7,552 bases of DNA from Spirochaetia bacterium (GTDB lineage Bacteria > Spirochaetota > Spirochaetia > Treponematales > Treponemataceae). Shown here one piece after another: positions 1-5,107 of this stretch. The translations under genes were made by a program, and so were the position numbers. Location: assembly GCA_900767955.1 (NCBI GenBank), contig CAAGBC010000007.1, positions 1 through 7,552 on the forward strand, written 5' to 3'. Each line of letters begins with the position of its first letter. Position 1 is the stretch's first letter. The notes below the pieces were generated by a model. It searched no databases, was not told the DNA's origin, and saw nothing but the letters and a program-made list of their open reading frames with translations.

Positions 1-73
1 ATTTTTGACGGAATCACAGATTCCGTCTCCTGCGTTTTATCGTTAAACCTAAACAAATGCTTCCGCATCCGTC

Positions 74-113
74 CACGCCGTCATCCTGAACTTGTTTCAG
101 GATCTCACTAGTA
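74..113. repeat. 40-bp perfect direct repeat, copy 1 (contains hairpin)
   Basis: The 40 bases at 74-113 are identical to 390-429. Inside is a hairpin with arms ATCCTGAA (83-90) and TTCAGGAT (96-103). It resembles the short dispersed palindromes (REP-like) seen in many bacterial genomes; that likeness is from memory and was not searched. Confidence 0.85.
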
Positions 114-253
114 ACGGTTTTTCGATTTTTGACGAAATCACAGATTCCGTCTCCTGCGTTTTATCGTTAAACCTAAACAAATGCTGTCGCTTTTGTTTTT
201 AACGGTTTTTCGATTATAGCAATTCCGAACTTGATTCGGAATCTCATAGCCGA

Positions 254-326
254 TAAACCTAAACAAATGCTATCACATCCGTTTTTAACGGTTCTTCAAT
301 TCTTAAGCTAACAGCCCATTCCGACG
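254..326. repeat. Degenerate duplicate of the fabG 3' end and its trailer
   Basis: This segment aligns without gaps to 443-515 at an offset of 189 bp, with roughly ten mismatches over 73 bases by eye. The matching part of 443-515 includes the last fabG codons and the TAG stop. The duplicate holds GGAATGGGCTG followed by TTAG, where fabG has GGAATGGGCTG followed by CTAG (minus strand). It therefore appears to be a duplicated gene tail and not an independent repeat. Confidence 0.75.
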
Positions 327-389
327 GAATCGCAGATTCCGTCCCTTGCATTTACTCGATAAACCTAAACAAATGCATTCGCATCTGTT

Positions 390-429
390 CACGCCGTCAT
401 CCTGAACTTGTTTCAGGATCTCACTAGTA
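390..429. repeat. 40-bp perfect direct repeat, copy 2 (contains hairpin)
   Basis: Identical to 74-113 over 40 bases. The two copies lie 316 bp apart, and the sequence between them contains different arrangements of the same modules. Exact identity beside diverged neighbouring modules suggests a recent copy or gene conversion. Confidence 0.85.
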
Positions 430-496
430 TCTGTTTATCCGATAAACCTAAACAAATGCTTTCACATTTGTTTTTAACGGTTTTTCGATTCTTGAA

Positions 497-1237
497 CTAG
501 CAGCCCATTCCACCGTCTACGCCGATTACTTGACCTGTGATATAACTTGACATATCAGATGCTAAGAATAATGTAGCGTTGGCGATATCTTCAGGTTTTC
601 CGCCTCTTTTAAGAGGAACTGAATCTATCATAGATTTTTTCAAATCTTCGTTTAATACAGCAGTCATGTCAGTTTCAATAAAACCAGGAGCAATACAGTT
701 TACGCGAATTCCTCTTGCGCCAACTTCTTTTGCCAAAGATTTACTGTAAGCAATTAAACCACCTTTAGAAGCAGAATAATTAACCTGTCCACCCTGACCA
801 TGAATTCCAACGATAGAACTCATATTAATAATTGAACCAGAACGAGCTTTAAGCATTGCATTTGAAACAATCTGTGTAACAATAAAAGTTCCAGTTAAGT
901 TTACATTTAATACGCTTTGCCAATCTTCCATTTTCATGCGGAAAGAAAGACCATCTCTTGTAATACCAGCGTTATTTACAAGAATATCAAAATTACCAGC
1001 TTCTACTAAAGCAGCTTTTACAACTTCAGTAAGTTGTTCAGCATTTCCTACATCAGCACAAATTTCATGAAATTTAGTTCCTTTTTCTTCTGCATAAGCT
1101 TCAATTTCAGCTTTTCCTGCAGATGGTTTTGAACATAAACCCCAAACTTCACAACCGTTTGCTAAAAATACTTCAACAATTTTACGACCAATTCCACGAC
1201 TTGAACCAGTAACAAGAGCTTTTTTATTCTTTAACAT
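497..1237 (-). CDS. fabG: 3-oxoacyl-[acyl-carrier-protein] reductase FabG
   Basis: FabG is the NADPH-dependent short-chain dehydrogenase that reduces 3-oxoacyl-ACP to 3-hydroxyacyl-ACP in the type II fatty acid elongation cycle in the cytoplasm. With the start at 1237 the protein is 246 residues, the usual family length. The Rossmann nucleotide motif TGSSRGIG is at about 10-17 and NNAG at 88-91. The catalytic set is Asn113, Ser141, Tyr154 and Lys158 (YSASK), followed by the PGF-ETDM segment and a C-terminal ITGQ...DGG. A frame opening at 1255 would add six residues (MELKTN) and overlap fabD. I prefer 1237 because family members start right before the LKNK-ALVTG strand, and a GGAG lies 12 bp ahead of it, although that spacing is long. 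Only 1 bp separates this ATG from the fabD stop, which implies an operon and possible translational coupling. The stop is TAG. Confidence 0.96.
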   Translation of the reverse strand: MLKNKKALVTGSSRGIGRKIVEVFLANGCEVWGLCSKPSAGKAEIEAYAEEKGTKFHEICADVGNAEQLTEVVKAALVEAGNFDILVNNAGITRDGLSFRMKMEDWQSVLNVNLTGTFIVTQIVSNAMLKARSGSIINMSSIVGIHGQGGQVNYSASKGGLIAYSKSLAKEVGARGIRVNCIAPGFIETDMTAVLNEDLKKSMIDSVPLKRGGKPEDIANATLFLASDMSSYITGQVIGVDGGMGC

Positions 1238-1238
1238 A

Positions 1239-2201
1239 TTAGTTTTCAACTCCATTTACAGTATCAACAGTATTTACAGAATCGCAAACCCATTTTTCAC
1301 CATATTCAGTTTGTTTCCATAATCCACCAAGAACGCGACCAGGACCAACTTCAATAACTTTCCATTCGTTTGCAGAGTCTTCAGTCATCATAGCACCAAG
1401 AACAGCTTCTTCATCTGTCCATCTAACAGGATTTGTTAAGTGAAGAACAGCAGATTTTTTAGCTTCTTCCCCAGACATAACTTGTTTACCAGTAACATTA
1501 CTGAACAAAGGAATTTTTGGATCGTTGAAAGTAACATCAGCAATAGCTTTTTCAAATTCATCAGCAGCTTTCTGCATCAAAGGACTGTGGAAAGGACCTG
1601 CAACAGCCAAACGAACACAACGACGAGCGCCAGCTTCAGCAAATGCTTTTTCAGCAGCTTCAAGGCCATCGTAAGTTCCACTAATTACAGTCTGTTTTAC
1701 GCTGTTAAGATTAGCAGCATATACATTATCAATAGTATTAGCAATTTCAGTAACTTTTTCAGGTGGCAAACCAAGAATAGCACTCATTCCAGGAGCGTGA
1801 CCTTCATTTTCACTTGCAATTTGTTCACAAACAGCCTGCATAATCTGACCGCGTTTCTGAACAACTTTAATTACATCTTCAAAACTCAAAACACCTGCAG
1901 CATACAAAGCAGGAAATTCACCAAGACTAAATCCCATTGCAGAAGCAGGAACAACACCTTTTTCTTCAAGGACTTTCATAGTTGCAACACTTGCAGCAGT
2001 AATTGCAAGCTGACTATTATCACTTCTACTTAAAACAGAAGCATCAGATTCCCACATAAGTTTAGGCATATCAACGCCAGTAATTTCAGAAATCTTATCA
2101 AGAATTTTACGAGCAATAGGAAAAGCTTCGCAAATGTCTTTTAACATACCAGGTTCTTGTGCACCCTGACCTGGAAATAAAAATGCAAATTTCTTAGACA
2201 T
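1239..2201 (-). CDS. fabD: Malonyl-CoA:ACP transacylase FabD
   Basis: FabD moves the malonyl group from malonyl-CoA to acyl carrier protein, supplying the chain extender for fatty acid synthesis. The 320-residue protein opens with FLFPGQGAQ (8-15). The nucleophile Ser92 sits in GFSLGE, Arg117 in QKRGQ binds the malonyl carboxylate, and His205 in GPFHSPLM completes the catalytic pair; NPVRW lies further on. Family members usually have GHSLGE, so the Phe before Leu-flanking Ser92 is unusual, though the core residues are present. A short ENEGHAP stretch near 131-137 looks like a loop insertion relative to E. coli FabD. GAGG at 2207-2210, 5 bp from the ATG, supports this start. It is the first gene of the fabD-fabG pair in this window; more fab genes may follow beyond the left edge. 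Confidence 0.96.
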   Translation of the reverse strand: MSKKFAFLFPGQGAQEPGMLKDICEAFPIARKILDKISEITGVDMPKLMWESDASVLSRSDNSQLAITAASVATMKVLEEKGVVPASAMGFSLGEFPALYAAGVLSFEDVIKVVQKRGQIMQAVCEQIASENEGHAPGMSAILGLPPEKVTEIANTIDNVYAANLNSVKQTVISGTYDGLEAAEKAFAEAGARRCVRLAVAGPFHSPLMQKAADEFEKAIADVTFNDPKIPLFSNVTGKQVMSGEEAKKSAVLHLTNPVRWTDEEAVLGAMMTEDSANEWKVIEVGPGRVLGGLWKQTEYGEKWVCDSVNTVDTVNGVEN

Positions 2202-2300
2202 AAAAACCTCATTAGTCTTACTGAATTAAAAATGACAGAATTTAAATATTTGTCATATAATATACACTTTAACATTTTTTCAGTTTTTGTCAAGATACTA
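2202..2300. promoter_or_regulatory. AT-rich leader of fabD with a possible divergent promoter
   Basis: The minus-strand leader of fabD carries TTGACA at 2288-2293 and TATATT at 2259-2264, but the 23-bp spacing is too long for a standard sigma-70 promoter, so the fabD promoter is only loosely placed here. On the plus strand, ATGACA (2232-2237) and TATAAT (2256-2261) are 18 bp apart, which is a better promoter match and points to the right, away from fabD. Confidence 0.4.
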
Positions 2301-2491
2301 CATTGTTTTCCATTAAAATTAAAAGAACTTCAAAAAAAACAATTATATGGATTTGAAAAAAAAATAAAAAAAAATGAATTTTTTTGTAACTTATTTCATA
2401 TAAAAAAGTTTATTTAATGAAAACACAAACAATGATAGCGAATACACTCCTCGGCCACTAGGGTGCCTCCTTTACCTAGTGGCCTTTTTTT
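2268..2491 (+). ncRNA. Candidate small RNA ending in a strong intrinsic terminator
   Basis: A plus-strand promoter candidate (TATAAT at 2256-2261) and a very clear plus-strand terminator (2453-2491) bracket about 220 nt with no convincing plus-strand gene. The 61-codon frame at 2232-2417 begins upstream of the predicted transcript start. The terminator loop contains CCTCCTTT, which matches the anti-Shine-Dalgarno end of 16S rRNA, so such an RNA could pair with ribosome binding sites. The 5' end is a guess; a shorter RNA beginning near 2410 is equally possible. There is no direct evidence of transcription. Confidence 0.35.
2453..2491 (+). terminator. Rho-independent terminator (plus strand)
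   Basis: A perfect 10-bp stem, GGCCACTAGG (2453-2462) with CCTAGTGGCC (2475-2484), has a 12-nt loop and is followed by seven Ts (2485-2491). The T-run is only on the plus strand, so it does not serve the minus-strand genes on either side. Confidence 0.85.
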
Positions 2492-2521
2492 ATGTGTGAG
2501 TATATGTTGATAACCCTAAAC

Positions 2522-2553
2522 AAAAAAAAAATCAGCCTTAAGCACAAGACTGA
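2522..2553 (-). terminator. Rho-independent terminator (minus strand)
   Basis: On the minus strand an 8-bp stem, TCAGTCTT with AAGGCTGA (one G-T pair), has a 6-nt loop and is followed by ten Ts (the A-run at 2522-2531). It is well placed to end leftward transcripts coming from the lipoprotein gene and the cassette at 2625-2804, and it separates them from fabD. Confidence 0.8.
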
Positions 2554-2624
2554 CATAAAATTATTCGCGTTTTACCGCAGGAAAAGACTGATTCTAAAAA
2601 CTATATTGTGAATTACGATAAATT

Positions 2625-2804
2625 TTACCTGCCACGAACAACACGGAAACCATAGTTATTGTTGCGGTTGTACGGCAGATTGCTACAAGTCTCGCAATCT
2701 GTGTTACGGTTAGCAACTTTGCAGTTGTTGTCGTTGTTATACCAAGAACCACCGCGGTTAACGCGAGTTTGTTTACAAACTCGATAATTATGTGCATTGC
2801 ACAT
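2625..2804 (-). other. Stand-alone FGE-type C-terminal cassette; template-repeat-like
   Basis: Read on the minus strand from 2765 this encodes RVNRGGSWYNNDNN, then CKVANRN, a short Cys-containing stretch, PYNRNNNYGFRVV and RGR before a TAA at 2625-2627. That is the C-terminal 46 residues of an FGE-sulfatase / C-type-lectin fold with no upstream domain. An ATG at 2804 gives a 59-residue frame, but no Shine-Dalgarno precedes it and the ATG sits inside a palindrome, so translation is doubtful. Nearly every position that is variable in relatives is an AAC or AAT codon here, as in DGR template repeats. It is homologous to the 3' end of the lipoprotein gene at 3061-3190. It may be a template repeat, an undiversified variable cassette, or a pseudogene tail. 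No reverse transcriptase is within the window. Confidence 0.6.
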
Positions 2805-2807
2805 AAT
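2764..2807. repeat. Two adjacent palindromes bordering the cassette
   Basis: CGAGTTTGT (2764-2772) pairs with ACAAACTCG (2775-2783) around a 2-nt centre. ATTATGTGC (2787-2795) pairs with GCACATAAT (2799-2807) around ATT. Both are perfect 9-bp stems and lie directly before the RGGSW-coding part of the cassette in its reading direction. Confidence 0.8.
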
Positions 2808-3048
2808 GCACAGTTATTGCCCGACGTAGCCTATCCACTTTATAGCCTTTCCTTTTATATTAATTTGCATATTGCAAACTAAATCCATCTTTAGAACCAA
2901 AATGCTCCATCACCTTTGTGGTCCGCTTTAGGCGGACAGGCGATTCCGCAATTTTGTTTTTTTTCGGGCACGGATGCCCGATTATAGCTAAACGAGAATT
3001 TTCTTTAGAAAATTCTCGTAGACTAAAAAAATACATCCTGTATTTTTT
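2808..3048. other. Noncoding spacer with hairpins, between lipoprotein gene and cassette
   Basis: No supported gene. It contains hairpins GTCCGC/GCGGAC (2921-2937) and CGGGCA/TGCCCG with a 4-nt loop (2965-2980). It also contains the two large palindromes described at 2992-3054. A 24-residue frame at 2814-2888 (minus) has no ribosome binding site and no recognised relatives, so I do not call it a gene. Confidence 0.6.
2992..3019. repeat. 28-bp near-perfect palindrome downstream of the variable 3' end
   Basis: ACGAGAATTTTCT (2992-3004) and AGAAAATTCTCGT (3007-3019) form a perfect 13-bp inverted repeat with a 2-nt centre, able to extrude as a cruciform. It begins about 30 bp after the lipoprotein stop codon. 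The ends CGAG/CTCG and the TTTA centre match the palindrome at 2764-2783, although the arms between differ. Confidence 0.85.
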
Positions 3049-3054
3049 TTAGTC
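3021..3054 (-). terminator. Hairpin overlapping the lipoprotein stop codon; possible terminator
   Basis: GACT, seven As and TACA (3021-3035) pair with TGTA, eight Ts and AGTC (3039-3054), with a 3-nt loop and one bulge. The TAA stop (3049-3051) lies inside the stem. The arms contain their own T-runs instead of having one after the stem, so this is not a classic terminator. In a DGR setting it would lie where target-recognition hairpins are found. Confidence 0.5.
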
Positions 3055-4452
3055 TCTAGAACTGGGACGAACAACTCGCAAACCACAGCGGTAGTTGTCG
3101 CGGAAGTACGGGTAGTAGTTGCCACGGATAGCAACTCGACAGTTGCCGTCGACGCTATACCAAGAGCCACCGCGGAAGACGCGGTTAGACCCAGACGCAG
3201 CGCCGGTTGCTGCTGTTGATTCATTTATACTTCCGTACCAATCCCAACACCACTCCAATACATTTCCGCTCATGTCATATAAACCGTATCCATTTGTTAC
3301 TTTTGTTTTTACTTCTCTAGTTCCTGTGTCATTTGTATTATTTGTATACCATGCAACATCACCTACAGTATCACTACCTGCATAAGTATATTCTTCTCCA
3401 CCTCGGGCAAGCCATTCCCATTCTGCTTCTGTTGGTAAACGATATCCATTTACTTCAAAATTACATGTTGCTGCATCCCATGTACTGTCACTTGAAGTTG
3501 GTACTGTTCCCCATTTGTCTGGATCTGTTGATCCATTTATTGTATAACATGGTGTTAGATTTTCTTTTATAGAAAGTTTGTTACAATAAACAAGTGCATC
3601 ATACCAAGAAATCCTATTTACAGGGTTATTTAACACAGCATCTCCAGTTAGCTCATTACCATCTTTATCGTATGCACTAGCTGTACTTGGATCACTTCCC
3701 ATTACTTCTTTGTATTCACCTCTTGTTACTTCATGGTCGCTTACATATAAATCTGGAATTGTTAGTTGTCTACCACTTACAAAAACTTCTGATGATGGTG
3801 TCCATGTTTCTGTTCCTGTAATTGTTGTTCCTTTTACATATACAAAGCCTTCTATTTCATAATCACATTCTGTACATGCAATTCCATCAAATGTATGTTT
3901 TGCTTTTTCACTTACTTCACTTGTGTGTTCACATGTTGCTGCTTTCCAGTGGTGTGCGCCATCATAAGTCCATTCTGTTGCAAATTTATGTATGTGTGCA
4001 AGTTTTTCTATTTCTACTGTTTCTTTGTAGTTACATACACTACAAACTCGTTCTTTACTTCCAACTTCTTCTTCGGTTGCTTCTTTTGTTGTTGTCCATT
4101 CTCCAAAACTATGTGCGGCCTTTTCACTTACTTCTTCTTCATGTCCACATGTTGATTTATGCCAGTGATTTGTTGCGTCACTTTCCCATTCAGTTGCATA
4201 TTTGTGAGTATGTGCTAATTGTGCAATTTCTGCTGTTTCTTTGTAGTAACATACACTACATACTCGTTCTTTACTTCCAACTTCTTCTTCGGTTGCTTCT
4301 TTTGTTGTTGTCCATTCTCCAAAACTATGTGCTGCATTTCCACTTATTTCTGTTGTGTGTTCACATGTAGCGGCTTTCCAGTGGTATGCACCATCATAAG
4401 TCCATTCTGTTGCAAATGTGTGTACATGAATCTTACTTCCTTCATCTTTCAC
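3049..4452 (-). CDS. Open downstream part of the lipoprotein: Cys/His repeats plus FGE-sulfatase domain (DGR-target-like)
   Basis: This is the uninterrupted frame after the amber codon. Its first codon at 4452 is GTG, which aligns with an ordinary Val inside the repeat (YEDTVKDEGS), so it is probably not a true start; there is no signal peptide here. It carries 2.5 repeats and then an FGE-sulfatase domain from about 3790. Domain landmarks are NPVNRISWYDALVYCN, GYRLPTEAEWEWLARGG, GYGLYDMSGNVLEWCWDWYG, RVFRGGSW and a closing GLRVVR. FGE proper needs a Cys pair after the GGS motif. Here the first is Ser and only the second (GNC) remains, so catalysis is not expected and the fold more likely binds a ligand. 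The last 45 codons are GC-rich and resemble a DGR variable region. The name of the specific protein is unknown to me. Confidence 0.75.
   Translation of the reverse strand: MKDEGSKIHVHTFATEWTYDGAYHWKAATCEHTTEISGNAAHSFGEWTTTKEATEEEVGSKERVCSVCYYKETAEIAQLAHTHKYATEWESDATNHWHKSTCGHEEEVSEKAAHSFGEWTTTKEATEEEVGSKERVCSVCNYKETVEIEKLAHIHKFATEWTYDGAHHWKAATCEHTSEVSEKAKHTFDGIACTECDYEIEGFVYVKGTTITGTETWTPSSEVFVSGRQLTIPDLYVSDHEVTRGEYKEVMGSDPSTASAYDKDGNELTGDAVLNNPVNRISWYDALVYCNKLSIKENLTPCYTINGSTDPDKWGTVPTSSDSTWDAATCNFEVNGYRLPTEAEWEWLARGGEEYTYAGSDTVGDVAWYTNNTNDTGTREVKTKVTNGYGLYDMSGNVLEWCWDWYGSINESTAATGAASGSNRVFRGGSWYSVDGNCRVAIRGNYYPYFRDNYRCGLRVVRPSSRD
3061..3190 (-). other. Candidate DGR variable region (VR) at the 3' end of the lipoprotein gene
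   Basis: From RVFRGGSW to VVRPS this region aligns to the cassette at 2625-2765. Relative to that copy, AAC codons become TTC, AGC, GTC, GGC, ATC, GGC, TTC, GAC and TAC, and AAA becomes CGA. For the AAC codons only the first two bases change and the final C is kept. GC-rich third positions (CGC, GGC, TAC) contrast with the AT-ending codons upstream. The region sits at the very 3' end of an FGE/C-type-lectin fold, where known DGR variable regions lie. A six-codon indel and several silent changes (GGT/GGC, TGC/TGT, CGT/CGA) show the cassette is not its exact template. Confidence 0.6.
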
Positions 4453-4647
4453 AGTGTCTTCATATCCACATACACTACATACTCTTGTTTTTGTTCCGTC
4501 TGCTTGTGTTGTTGCATCATTGTTTGATACATACTCACCAAAAGTGTGTTCTCCAAATTTACTTACTTCACTTGTGTGTTCACATGTTGCAACTTTCTAG
4601 TGGTGTGTACCATTTGTTGACCAACTATCTGCAAATGTGTGTTCATG
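3844..4647 (-). repeat. Three and a half tandem 72-73-codon Cys/His repeats in the lipoprotein
   Basis: The units are about 4647-4429 (219 bp), 4428-4213 (216 bp), 4212-3997 (216 bp) and a half unit to about 3844. Each reads roughly HxHxFATEW, then HHWxxATCEH, EVS, HSFGEWTTTKEAT, RVCSVC and YKET. Units 2 and 3 are nearly identical at DNA level in their second half (compare 4224-4332 with 4017-4116). The paired TCxH and CxxC motifs suggest a small metal-binding or disulfide-stabilised stalk domain; that function is inference. Confidence 0.8.
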
Positions 4648-4737
4648 TATTGGCGCTGTTTCAACTGAACATCCAATTACACATAAAATTATACTTGCAA
4701 CAACAAAAATCATTGCAAAACACTTTGCCTTTTTCAT

Positions 4738-5100
4738 TTTTTCCTCCATCCTTTGAAAAAATGGTTTATTTTCAGTTTTTTTCAAAACTTTAATCCCACC
4801 ACCCAAAACCAGATTTTTCGTATAAAAATCCAATCCGCGTGGCTATACAGGTGTCAAAGGGCGTTTCACTAAACTCCTTAACTCACCTTTATTTCAGTTC
4901 TCCAAATATTATAAACCCGAAATAAAAAAAGCCAGTATCTATAGTTTTTTCCTACATATAAAATACTGGCTTTATTTTATATATTAAAAAATCGACAGTT
5001 ATTGCTGAATTGTACTTTTATTCATTACCATTGTAAACATGATTTTTATATACTAACACCCATTTTTCATTTTGTAAATCAAAAATAAATACCCACACAC
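4738..5100. other. AT-rich intergenic region upstream of the lipoprotein gene
   Basis: No gene is supported. The frame that opens at 4833 only adds 32 codons before the preferred lipoprotein start and has no signal-peptide logic. The region holds the bidirectional terminator at 4928-4973. A TTGACA-like box lies near 4853-4858 on the minus strand but has no -10 element at a usual distance. Confidence 0.5.
4928..4980. terminator. Bidirectional intrinsic terminator
   Basis: AAAGCCAGTAT (4928-4938) pairs perfectly with ATACTGGCTTT (4963-4973). An A-run precedes it and a T-rich tract follows, so it can stop transcription from either side. For the minus strand it would end the dgt transcript about 320 bp after the dgt stop codon and insulate the lipoprotein gene. 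Confidence 0.75.
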
Positions 5101-5107
5101 ATTTACG

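Larger units (their letters stand above)
1..496. repeat. Mosaic intergenic repeat region downstream of fabG
   Basis: No gene is visible here. The stretch is built from a few short modules in irregular order. Module 1 is a palindrome, GACGGAATC-ACA-GATTCCGTC, at 7-27, 131-151 (one arm mismatch) and 323-343 (loop GCA). Module 2 is TAAACCTAAACAAATGC at 44, 168, 254, 360 and 443. Module 3 is a hairpin with core GAACTTG(T/A)TTC at 83-103, 222-242 and 399-419. Module 4 is AACGGTTYTTCRATT, four copies. Spacing between module-2 copies is 124, 86, 106 and 83 bp, so this is not a simple tandem array. It lies just after the fabG stop, so it would be transcribed in the 3' trailer of the fab mRNA. Confidence 0.85.
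3049..4737 (-). pseudogene. Lipoprotein gene with Cys/His repeats and FGE-sulfatase domain, interrupted by an amber codon
   Basis: Read through one stop, this frame has 562 codons. It starts at the ATG at 4737, with GGAGG (4743-4747) 5 bp ahead. Residues 1-23 are a lipoprotein signal: MKKAKC, a hydrophobic core, then lipobox VIGC with the lipidated Cys at 23, predicting a surface or periplasmic lipoprotein. Codon 47 is TAG (4597-4599). In the matching place of the sister repeats the codon is TGG (Trp, HHW-KAATCEH), so this is a single G-to-A change. The frame is otherwise open to 3049 and its repeats remain well conserved, so the loss looks recent. As it stands only a 46-residue peptide would be made unless the TAG is read through. 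TAG ends fabG normally, so stop reassignment is unlikely. A sequencing error or an off-state allele is possible. No clear promoter was found upstream. Confidence 0.8.

Noticed and set aside
44..459. CRISPR array suggested by five copies of a 17-bp motif
   Set aside because: Intervals of 83-124 bp are irregular and the sequences between copies share other repeat modules, so there are no unique, equal-length spacers; no cas genes are present.
1440..2033. 197-codon plus-strand frame inside fabD
   Set aside because: It lies antisense to a fully convincing fabD with all active-site motifs.
2232..2417. 61-codon plus-strand frame
   Set aside because: Its start lies upstream of the predicted -10 box, it has no ribosome binding site, and the AT-rich leader composition explains the chance frame.
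2594..2797. 67-codon minus-strand frame across the cassette
   Set aside because: It is out of frame with the clear RGGSW...GFRVV coding sense; the Thr/Val-rich product is an artefact of reading AAC-rich codons in another frame.
2814..2888. 24-residue minus-strand frame ending IKWIGYVGQ
   Set aside because: No ribosome binding site and no recognised family; considered as an Avd or reverse-transcriptase remnant but nothing in it supports that.
2764..3054. Integron attC sites (integrons occur in Treponema denticola)
   Set aside because: The palindromes lack the paired RYYYAAC / GTTRRRY core sites and no integrase is present in the window.
2988..3224. 78-codon minus-strand frame over the gene's 3' end
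   Set aside because: It is a shifted-frame shadow of the FGE-type C-terminus.
3822..4527. Several plus-strand frames rich in Leu, Cys and Phe
   Set aside because: They are antisense shadows of the repetitive lipoprotein coding sequence and show the same 216-bp periodicity.
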